The translations under genes and the position numbers were made by a program. From assembly GCA_021129875.1 (NCBI GenBank), contig JAJOKK010000086.1, positions 1 to 9,454 on the forward strand: a stretch of 9,454 nt of DNA, in the 5' to 3' direction. This document shows positions 1 through 6,800 of the stretch, one piece after another. Under the pieces are notes generated by a model. It saw only the letters and a list, made by a program, of their open reading frames with translations, was not told the DNA's origin and did no database searches. The DNA comes from Candidatus Bipolaricaulota bacterium. Its GTDB lineage: Bacteria > Bipolaricaulota > Bipolaricaulia > UBA7950 > UBA9294. The stretch's first letter is position 1; each line of letters starts with the position of its first letter.

Positions 1-2
1 CG

Positions 3-98
3 GAAGTAAATACAACTGTTGCTCATCGTATGCTAGAAAGTTGTATGCCATCACAGGTGCCTCCAACTCCATCAGATGGAAACAGTATAACTGTCTAG
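3..98 (+). CDS. Possible C-terminal tail of an upstream gene (partial, weak)
   Basis: Reading from base 3, the frame is open for 31 codons and ends at TAG 96-98. The tail contains HRMLESC and then a proline-rich end, PPTPSDGNSITV. Its composition is more protein-like than the other two forward frames, but 31 codons are too few for a family call. It would be the 3' end of a gene entering from the left on the same strand, separated from the LacI gene by about 500 bases. It may equally be chance, because an unbiased sequence often stays open this long. No function is proposed. Confidence 0.2.
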   Translation, partial: EVNTTVAHRMLESCMPSQVPPTPSDGNSITV

Positions 99-101
99 CA
101 T
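10..101. repeat. Interleaved perfect inverted repeats
   Basis: ATACAACT at 10-17 is perfectly complementary to AGTTGTAT at 39-46. ATGCTAGA at 30-37 is perfectly complementary to TCTAGCAT at 94-101. The second pair starts inside the loop of the first, so together they have a pseudoknot topology. A small hairpin, ACAGT-ATA-ACTGT (82-94), lies between the arms of the second pair and touches its right arm by one base. Two 8-bp perfect pairs within about 90 bases are more than expected by chance. Whether they act as RNA structure, as DNA sites or not at all cannot be told from one sequence. Confidence 0.35.
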
Positions 102-383
102 TAGAATTTCAAGTTGGTTTGTCGGACAGGCTCATTTATCATGAGCATTGCCGATGCGAACAAATGGCATGTGTCTCTGCAATGAGACATCAATCCACCC
201 AATACGATCAGATGGTAACGGGAGAGGGAAGCAAGCTATGGCAACTACGAGGCTGCGATTTGAGAATTTTACAACCTGTAAGGAATGAGATGTTAAACTC
301 AGCCCATGTCTTCAGCTTGTTGATACTCATCACTCGTGTGTCTGTCAGCATTAAGAGCATGGCTTCTGTATTTCAACACACGT

Positions 384-412
384 GCCTGCCTGGCCTTCGG
401 ACGCAGACAGGC
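384..412 (+). repeat. Hairpin capped by a C(UUCG)G tetraloop
   Basis: GCCTGCCTG (384-392) pairs with CAGACAGGC (404-412) at eight of nine positions. The inner part closes on C(TTCG)G, with the loop at 396-399, one C-A mismatch and one bulged G at 403. As RNA this would be a stable stem, because cUUCGg is an unusually stable tetraloop. No T-tract follows (the next bases are GGTGCCAG), so it is not a standard rho-independent terminator. It could be a transcript-end structure, a dispersed palindromic repeat or chance. Confidence 0.4.
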
Positions 413-427
413 GGTGCCAGTGCTATC

Positions 428-480
428 TCATGCTCATCTCGCACGAGAAACAACGCCTCGCTTCATGCTCATCTTGTACG
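428..480. repeat. 18-bp direct repeat, two copies 35 bp apart
   Basis: TCATGCTCATCTCGCACG (428-445) recurs as TCATGCTCATCTTGTACG (463-480), 16 of 18 bases identical, both changes being C to T. The copies are separated by 17 bases and end about 40 bp upstream of the -35 element. The position would suit a tandem regulatory site, but a small local duplication explains it equally well. Confidence 0.4.
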
Positions 481-519
481 GCCTCCGGCCTTGCTTTGCA
501 ACCGAGACAACTCTGCCTC

Positions 520-548
520 TTGACAGAGAGACTAAATCGTGCTATTTT
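520..548 (+). promoter_or_regulatory. Predicted sigma70-type promoter of the operon
   Basis: A perfect -35 TTGACA (520-525) lies 17 bp from TATTTT (543-548), a four-of-six match to TATAAT. An extended -10 TG (540-541, TGC before the hexamer) supports it. Transcription would start near 555, leaving an untranslated leader of about 40 nt before the LacI start codon. A 5-bp inverted repeat, CTCTG (511-515) / CAGAG (524-528), overlaps the -35 box and could be chance. This is the only strong promoter seen in the window and would serve the whole gene set. Confidence 0.65.
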
Positions 549-561
549 ACAAAGACGATTC

Positions 562-575
562 CGGAAACGATTTTG
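562..575 (+). promoter_or_regulatory. Candidate LacI-family operator (autoregulation)
   Basis: CGGAAACGATTTTG has the AAnCGnTT core typical of LacI/CcpA-type operators, with a central CG that is the hallmark of operators for this family. Outer bases match only partly (G at the second position, then degenerate). A related ACGATT motif occurs at 555-560 and again inside the candidate at 567-572, and an inverted AATCG lies at 577-581. The site is just downstream of the predicted start of transcription, where a bound repressor would block the promoter. The natural binder would be the protein encoded from 594. Confidence 0.45.
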
Positions 576-583
576 TAATCGCC

Positions 584-590
584 AAGGAGG
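584..590 (+). promoter_or_regulatory. Ribosome binding site of the LacI gene
   Basis: AAGGAGG lies only three bases before ATG 594, closer than the usual 5-9. The ATG is still preferred, because the helix-turn-helix begins within seven residues of it, as is normal for LacI proteins, and the next in-frame start would cut into that domain. The tight spacing may lower translation, which would suit a repressor. Confidence 0.6.
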
Positions 591-593
591 AAG

Positions 594-1700
594 ATGCCCA
601 CAGCGAAGGTTACGATTCTGGATGTTGCTGCGCATGCCGGAGTGGTGCCGAGCACCGTCTCTCGTGTGGTGAACGGTTATCCAGATGTTTCAGCAAAGAC
701 ACGTGCCCGCGTGCTCCAAGCGATCGATACGCTCAGCTACAAACCGAACCGCGCGGCGCGGGCTTTTCGCACCGGTCGCACTCAGACGGTCTCGGTTATC
801 TTTCCGATGGTCGGGACCGACTTCTACAACCGGCTCATCAACTCCATCGATCGTGAACTGGCACAGTATGACTATGATGCCGCCCTCTTTCCGCTGTTCA
901 GCCAGCGTCGTCTGGACCGCTATCGCGATCCGGATGCCCTCCCCTACCACGCCGACGGTTTGCTGATGAGTTCGCTCGACCCGGCGAACCTCTTCCATAA
1001 CGGTAACGGCGCGATCCCTGCCGATCTGCCGACTGTGCTTATCGATATCCATCACCCCGACCACGATACCGTCACTGTTGACAATGTTCAGGGCGGCTAT
1101 CTTGCCGGACAACACTTAGCAGAACGTCCCGCCGAAACTTTTGCTGTTATGATCGAAGAGCACTTCGATACACCCTTTGCCAGCGGGGTCTTCCGCGATC
1201 GCTGCCAGGGATTCAAGCGGGCGTTGGACGAGGCGGGACAGGCGATTGCAGATGAGAATGTGCTCATAGTCGATTTCAACTGGGAGGGCGGGCGGGCCGC
1301 TGTCCGTGAGATTCGGAAACGCTGTCAGGGGCCGGTCAATATCTTTGCCGGGTGCGATCTTCTCGCCCAGGGGATAATCGATGAATTCAGTCACAGCCGG
1401 TTGGCGATCGGCAAGGAGATCCGGCTCATCGGCTTTGATGATCAGCCGTGGACGGAGAAATATGGCCTGAGCACTATCAAACAGCCGATCGAGGCGCTGG
1501 GCTCCTTTGCGGTGGACCTTCTGCTGAAACGGATGCACGACCGTACACGTGCACCGATCCATCATGTCTTCCCGCCCAGTTTGGTCGTTCGCCGATCGAG
1601 TGCATTTCTGTCTGCTCGGTATGGGCGTTCACCGATTGAGCGGGCGGAAGAAACATTAAATTACAATAGAAAGGATATAAGAGATGAAGCTTGCGCTTAA
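594..1700 (+). CDS. LacI-family transcriptional regulator
   Basis: A 368-residue DNA-binding sugar-responsive regulator, probably controlling its own operon. The N-terminal helix-turn-helix (residues 7-28, ILDVAAHAG..PSTVSRVVNG) and the hinge region (KPNRAARAFRTGRT, about 50-63) are textbook LacI/GalR features. A periplasmic-binding-protein-like sensor domain follows (about 65-336) with the conserved GFDD (280-283), TIKQPIE (294-300) and VVRRSS (331-336) motifs. The family is usually 330-345 residues long. The extra 32 residues after the last conserved motif are unconserved in appearance, and their coding sequence contains the ribosome binding site and start of the next gene, with which it overlaps by 17 nt, so translation is probably coupled. 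The effector cannot be read from the sequence; an oligosaccharide or sugar released from alpha-glucans is inferred from the neighbours. Confidence 0.95.
   Translation: MPTAKVTILDVAAHAGVVPSTVSRVVNGYPDVSAKTRARVLQAIDTLSYKPNRAARAFRTGRTQTVSVIFPMVGTDFYNRLINSIDRELAQYDYDAALFPLFSQRRLDRYRDPDALPYHADGLLMSSLDPANLFHNGNGAIPADLPTVLIDIHHPDHDTVTVDNVQGGYLAGQHLAERPAETFAVMIEEHFDTPFASGVFRDRCQGFKRALDEAGQAIADENVLIVDFNWEGGRAAVREIRKRCQGPVNIFAGCDLLAQGIIDEFSHSRLAIGKEIRLIGFDDQPWTEKYGLSTIKQPIEALGSFAVDLLLKRMHDRTRAPIHHVFPPSLVVRRSSAFLSARYGRSPIERAEETLNYNRKDIRDEACA
1670..1675 (+). promoter_or_regulatory. Ribosome binding site of the GH36-like gene, inside the LacI gene
   Basis: AAAGGA lies eight bases before ATG 1684, within the last codons of the LacI gene. 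The surrounding stretch (about 1652-1682) is much more AT-rich than the coding sequence on either side, which would keep the start accessible. It decides the start at 1684 and supports translational coupling. Confidence 0.6.
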
Positions 1701-3810
1701 AGTTAAAGACAATGAACTCCCCGGGATCCTGGTAGAGGGAATACCTTGGATCCGCAAGATCGGGGTGCGGGTTCCTCTGGCAGGCAGCTGGTATGGCGAT
1801 GCCGATGGAGGTTTGACGGTCACTCCGTGGTGCGAGGGAGCGGGTGCGGATCTGCATGGCGCTTATCGCGAGCAACGGCGTGAGTATTTACTAGAGGGAG
1901 AGCCGCTTCTATCATTCACTCTCCGTGCCTACGAACGGGCGATCTGGGCTACGGTGGAGGTCAAACGAGACCTTGACTGCCTGGCGCAGAGTGATTCCTT
2001 TGAGAGTCCGACCCTTCTTGCCCCGACTTTCTCGTTCGCCGAAGATCTTAGCTTCTTCCTCGCCACCTTCGGACTGGGGGCGTCAGGGGACAACTATCCG
2101 GGTGGAGACTGGCCAACGGTCCATGTCGGTAAAGGGGCGGGCGCGCTTCCCAAAGAGGCCTTCGCCCCGCTTGTCTGTTTTGCTGAGCAGGGCGCGCTGG
2201 CGATCGCCCCGGCGAACTACTTCCTCACCAGCCCGATGGTCCGCACCCCCGATGGGGCGGCCCGCGGTCTGCACGGCTCAGTGAATGCTCTTTCCGCGGG
2301 GACACGTTTGGAGACTGTATTCGTCTTTGGTGATGACCTTCCTTCGGCCCTGATTTACCTGGGAGATCTGCTCCTCGCTCGTGGTGGGAAAGGGAGACCC
2401 TGCCCGCAGGAGCACCTCCTGACCTCGTCTTTAGGTTGGTGGAACGCCTACGGCAGTTATTACACCGAGCTGATCCGCACTCTAAACGCCGATGAGTTGG
2501 CAAAGGTGGTCACCGGCCTGGAAGACGGCGGGGTTCCGCTTCGTTATCTGGGGATCGATCTATGGTACCCGTATCAAGAGATCGGTCAGGCGCTCCGTTA
2601 TCTCCCGGATGAGAAGAAATACCCGCACGGGCTCACCGCTGATCGGAATGGGTCCCCTCTTCCGACCGCGCTCCACCTCTCCGCCCTTAGCCCGGATAAC
2701 GAGTACGGCGCGGATGGCTCCGACCCAAGTTTCTACCGCACGGCCGCGGCCGAACTCACCGCACAGCGCGGGTTTGTCGCCTGGCACGACTGGCTGCGGA
2801 CGCAACAGCATATGACGCCGGCGCTTCGGTCGGACCCCGAGAGGGCTGAACGGTGGTTCTCCGGCATGGCCGAGGCGTTCGCCGCCGAGGATATCGATCT
2901 CCTTCTGTGTATGCAGACGATGGGGATGAACCTCGCTTCCACGATGCAGAAAAATGTGATCTCCGCGCGCAGCCATACCGACTTCCTCTTTGCCCAGCGT
3001 GCTGCCCTTGCCACGGCGGCTAAGCAGGGGACCGAGGGGCTTGCTGATGCGTGGACCCCGCCCGGAGACCTTCATAATCAGAACCTCCTCATGGGGATGG
3101 TCCTCTACTCGCTGGGGATGATGCCATTCCACGACCTGTTCCTCTCCAGACCCCATCCCGGTCTGGGCGGGGAGAACCCAGAAGAAGAGGCGGTCCTGCG
3201 TGCCCTCTCCTGCGGACCGGTCGGGATAGGCGACGGGCCGGAGATGACCGATGTCGAGTTGATCGAGCGGCTTGTCCTTGCCGACGGCACGATAGCCCAG
3301 CCCGACCGACCGCCGTTTCCGGTCACGGAGACCCTTGACTCTGATATCCACGCCTTCTGGACCGTGCGACAGGCCGGAGGGGCGTGCTGGATATACTATT
3401 TGGTATTGAACACCGCTCAGGAGGAACTACCGTTCAGCTTCGATCCGCCGACTAGCGGCGATTTTCTGGTGGTCGACGGCTTTACGCATCACCGAACGCC
3501 CGGGATCACCGGGCGGCTCGCCCCGGGGAGGCTTGCTTACTTCGTCCTCCTCCCGCAGCGCGGGGGGATTGGCCTGCTCGGTCTGCCTAATAAGTTCGTC
3601 CCTGCCCCAACCGGGCGGATTATGAATGCACAGTGGGACGGCGGCTGGAAGGTTCAATTACAGGGGGTGGTCGATCGGTTCGCAGTCTTTTCCGATCGAC
3701 CGATCAGTGCGACGAGTGTTGAGGGAAGGCCTGTTGAGATCTCGCAGAAGGATGGTCTGTGGATCTGTGAGATCGAGGAGGAAATGCACGAACTGTTCAT
3801 CAGGAGGTAG
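1684..3810 (+). CDS. GH36 / raffinose-synthase-like glycoside hydrolase, cytoplasmic
   Basis: A 708-residue protein best matched to the raffinose synthase/Sip1 branch of clan GH-D (GH36-type retaining alpha-galactosidases and transferases). Supporting segments, in family order, are LGIDLWY (289-295, like the I-D-D/D-G-W strand), FVAWHDW (364-370, where the nucleophile Asp is expected, D369), ISARSHTDF (426-434, resembling R-x-S-D-D-F, acid/base candidate D433), MPFHDLFLS (480-488, like W-D-M-F-x-S) and RALSCGPVGIGD (506-517, close to the family's ARAISGGPVYVSD), followed by a VLADG segment. This implies an N-terminal beta domain (1 to about 235), a barrel (about 240-560) and a C-terminal beta domain. 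No signal peptide or membrane segment is seen, so it acts in the cytoplasm. Catalytic-motif context is divergent, and its partners are alpha-glucan enzymes, so alpha-galactosidase activity should not be assumed. Residue assignments are by eye. Confidence 0.75.
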   Translation: MKLALKVKDNELPGILVEGIPWIRKIGVRVPLAGSWYGDADGGLTVTPWCEGAGADLHGAYREQRREYLLEGEPLLSFTLRAYERAIWATVEVKRDLDCLAQSDSFESPTLLAPTFSFAEDLSFFLATFGLGASGDNYPGGDWPTVHVGKGAGALPKEAFAPLVCFAEQGALAIAPANYFLTSPMVRTPDGAARGLHGSVNALSAGTRLETVFVFGDDLPSALIYLGDLLLARGGKGRPCPQEHLLTSSLGWWNAYGSYYTELIRTLNADELAKVVTGLEDGGVPLRYLGIDLWYPYQEIGQALRYLPDEKKYPHGLTADRNGSPLPTALHLSALSPDNEYGADGSDPSFYRTAAAELTAQRGFVAWHDWLRTQQHMTPALRSDPERAERWFSGMAEAFAAEDIDLLLCMQTMGMNLASTMQKNVISARSHTDFLFAQRAALATAAKQGTEGLADAWTPPGDLHNQNLLMGMVLYSLGMMPFHDLFLSRPHPGLGGENPEEEAVLRALSCGPVGIGDGPEMTDVELIERLVLADGTIAQPDRPPFPVTETLDSDIHAFWTVRQAGGACWIYYLVLNTAQEELPFSFDPPTSGDFLVVDGFTHHRTPGITGRLAPGRLAYFVLLPQRGGIGLLGLPNKFVPAPTGRIMNAQWDGGWKVQLQGVVDRFAVFSDRPISATSVEGRPVEISQKDGLWICEIEEEMHELFIRR
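3802..3808 (+). promoter_or_regulatory. Ribosome binding site overlapping the preceding stop codon
   Basis: AGGAGGT shares its last T with the TAG stop (3808-3810) of the GH36-like gene and lies seven bases before ATG 3816. This near-perfect site fixes the start of the large GH13 gene and implies that ribosomes ending the upstream gene can re-initiate on it. Confidence 0.75.
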
Positions 3811-3815
3811 CCCAA

Positions 3816-6800
3816 ATGTCAGTACTCTATCGATCGACCATAGTTGCAAAGACCAGTGCAGTAGTTCCGCACGCAAAGCGCTGGCGATTAGGGCCGGTCC
3901 TCGGACTGATCGGGGCGTTGATCATCGTCCTTATCGTCGGGCTGGCCGGTACGGCCCAGATTCGGACCGGACTTATCGAGCACAACACACATCACCAGCT
4001 CTTCCGCTATCCGTTCGGCGCTGCGCCGACCGGCCAGGAGGTACAGCTACGGATTCGCGTTGGGGCTGGTGATGCGCAGGAGGTAGCTGTTTCCTTCTGG
4101 GATCACGCTCTGCAGCTTAGAAAGACGCAGGAGATGGAGATCGCCGGCCGCTCACCCGACGGGCGCTATGACTACTGGGAGGTTACGCTCGTCTCCGAGA
4201 CCCCCACGGTCCTTTGGTATCATTTCATCATCGAGGGCGGAGATGAGACGGTCTACTACGGCGATCCGGGGCAGGATGGGGGTGCAGGCCGCGCCGTCTC
4301 CCTCTCCCCCGATGACTTCCAGTTGACGATCTTCTACCGGGATTTTCGCACCCCGGATTGGAAAAAACACGCGATCACCTATCAGATATTCCTCGACCGG
4401 TTCTACGACGGGGATCCTACGAACAACCACGCTGCAGACGAACGCGGCTTCCGCGGCGGTACGCCGATCGAACATCTCCAGTGGGGGGAGCTGCCGGATA
4501 ATCCGCGAGAGAAAGGGGTGAACCCTGATTACGCCGGTGACGGTATTTGGAACAACGACTTCTTCGGCGGCGACTTGGCCGGGCTAATCGCCAGGCTTGA
4601 CCATCTGCAGGAACTTGGTGTAGGGGCGATATACCTTAATCCGATCTTCGAGGCGCCGAGCAACCATAAGTTTGACCACGCTGACTATCGGATTATCGAT
4701 CGCGCATTCGGCGATAATGCCGTCTTCAAGGAGCTGGCGCGTCGTGCAAAAGAACGCGGCATCCACCTGATCCTCGATGCTTCGTTCAACCATGTCAGCG
4801 ACGATTCCCGCTACTTCGACCGTTATAACAGGTGGCCGGATGATATCGGGGCCTATGAGTACTGGTCCGCAGTATTCGATCTGATGGCCGCCGAAGGGAT
4901 CACGCAGGAAGAAGCAAAAGCGCAGGTACGTGCCTATTTCATCGCCCAGGGTCTGACCGACTTCACGTTCACCGAGTGGTTCTCTATCCGCAACCGAAAG
5001 ACCAACATTGGTGGGGTCGGCCTCTACGATGCAGAGCGCTTCGAGTACGAAGGCTGGTGGGGGCTGGAGAGTATGCCGGTGATCAGAGCCCCGGGCGGAA
5101 GCGAGCTGAATCTGACATCGTTCGCCGACTATATCATCCGGGATGAGAACTCGATCGCCCGCCGCTGGGTCGCTTATGGCTCGAGTGGGTGGCGGCTTGA
5201 CGTCTCGCCGGAGGTATGCATGGATTTTTGGCGTGAATTCAGGCGTTACTTAAAAGGTGACCGAGGGCCGGACGAGTTCCCCCATGGCGAACCGATCATG
5301 ATCGCGGAGAACTGGCACGATGCAACCCTTGATCTGCTTGGTGACACCTTCGACTCGACGATGAACTACCGCTTCGCCAATGCGGTTAACGACTTCATCA
5401 TGGGGGGCAGCGCTCGTCTCTTCGACCGTGTGCTGACCGAGATCTACGAGGACTATCCGCAAGAGGCGTTCTACGCGATGATGAACCTGGTCGAATCGCA
5501 CGACACAGAGCGCATACTAAAGACATTCGGCTATCTCGAGACCGATACATTTGCCGATCGTGAACGTGTTGCCGGGATGAGCCAACAACAGATCGACGAA
5601 ACGAACGCGCGCGCAAAAGCGCGGGTGAAACTGATGGCGACATTCAAGTTGAGCTATCCCGGCTCCCCAACCATATACTACGGGACCGAGGTCGGCCTCT
5701 CCGGGCATCGCGACCCCGACTGCCGCCGCACCTTCCCCTGGGAGAGGGTGGAAGAGGGTAATGAGATCCTCAACCACTACCGCCTGCTCGGTGCAATCCG
5801 CAATGACAACCCGGTCCTGCGCACCGGTGATCTAGTCACCCTGCACGCCCAGGGCGGGACCTACGTAATCGGCCGGCGGATACTCGGCAACACCGACGCC
5901 CTTGGAAGGAGCGAGCATACGATCAACTACCATACCGGTGAGATGATCCGGATCGTCGATCATAATGCATTAGCGATCGTTGTGGTGAGTAGGACAGGGG
6001 AAGATGAACTACTCCTCGACCTCACCGGATTCGTCCGTGACGGCGCGGTCTTTGTCGACCTACTGAACGATGGCCGGGAATACATGGTGACCGGCGGCGG
6101 AATAACCCTTAGTCTGCCACCTCTATCCGGCGCGATCCTAATCGCCGATCATGGCCGACAGGACCGAGTCCTGCAGGATCTGCTCCCGCCGGAACGACCG
6201 AGCGGATTTGTTGCAAACTCATTCGACCGGCGGGTTGAACTCACGTGGGAACTGGTTGCTGATGCCGTCTCCTACAACGTGTACCGCACCACGATCACCG
6301 GCGGTCACTACACGCTGATCGCCGAAGGTCTGACCGAGCCGCGGTTTATCGACACGGAAGTGGAGAATATGCAGCGGTACTTCTATGCGGTAACCGCGGT
6401 CGATGCCGCAGGGAACGAAAGTGAGAAGTCGATCCATGCAGTCGCTGTCCCCTCGCCTGCGCTCGACTCGGTGATCATCGAGCCATTCGCCCTTCAAGGC
6501 GAAGAGCATACGATTGGGGTGGGAAGAGCGATTGAGCCGGTGACCGTTGCAATTCAAATGGCCGGAGTGACCGATCTTCCCGGTCGTGGCATTGGGATCA
6601 GCGCTCAATTCGGGTTTGGTTTGGATCCCGATCCACAGAATTGGACATGGATCGAAGCCGATTACATCGAGGATAAGGCAGGGGCCGACCTGTATGCAGG
6701 CCGGTTCGTCCCTGAGCAGCTCGTTGAGTGGTTCGCCTCACTCCGCTTCTCCACCAACAAAGGGATGAGCTGGACGGTCGCTACTTATCCGGATGGAACG

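Larger units (their letters stand above)
99..519. other. Long intergenic region without a convincing gene
   Basis: No frame here on either strand gives a protein-like product with a ribosome binding site. The one long forward frame, from base 2 to 523, is rich in Cys, Ser, His and Arg and has no recognisable domain. The left part looks clearly more AT-rich than the operon. It holds short perfect hairpins at 130-146 (GCTCAT / ATGAGC, 5-nt loop) and 172-189 (TGTCTC / GAGACA, 6-nt loop), a UUCG-capped hairpin at 384-412 and an 18-bp direct repeat at 428-480. None of the hairpins is followed by a T-run, so no clear intrinsic terminator is seen. Confidence 0.6.

Noticed and set aside
428..480. Start of a CRISPR array
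   Set aside because: There are only two 18-bp copies with a 17-bp interval and no third copy, so it does not meet array size or regularity.
1..519. tRNA, rRNA or insertion-sequence remnant in the upstream region
   Set aside because: No cloverleaf with a T-arm GGTTCRA-type motif, no rRNA-like block and no transposase-like protein segment could be found.
41..523. 160-codon open frame upstream of the promoter (open from base 2)
   Set aside because: It has no ribosome binding site, a product rich in Cys, Ser, His and Arg, no domain, and its end runs into the -35 box.
2560..3351. Open frame of 263 codons on the - strand
   Set aside because: It is antisense to the GH36-like barrel and its conserved motifs. 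It has no ribosome binding site or recognisable domain.
3497..3515. Perfect 7-bp hairpin CGCCCGG / CCGGGCG with a 5-nt loop
   Set aside because: It lies inside the C-terminal coding region of the GH36-like gene with no T-tract. It is explained by GC-rich proline/glycine/arginine codons.
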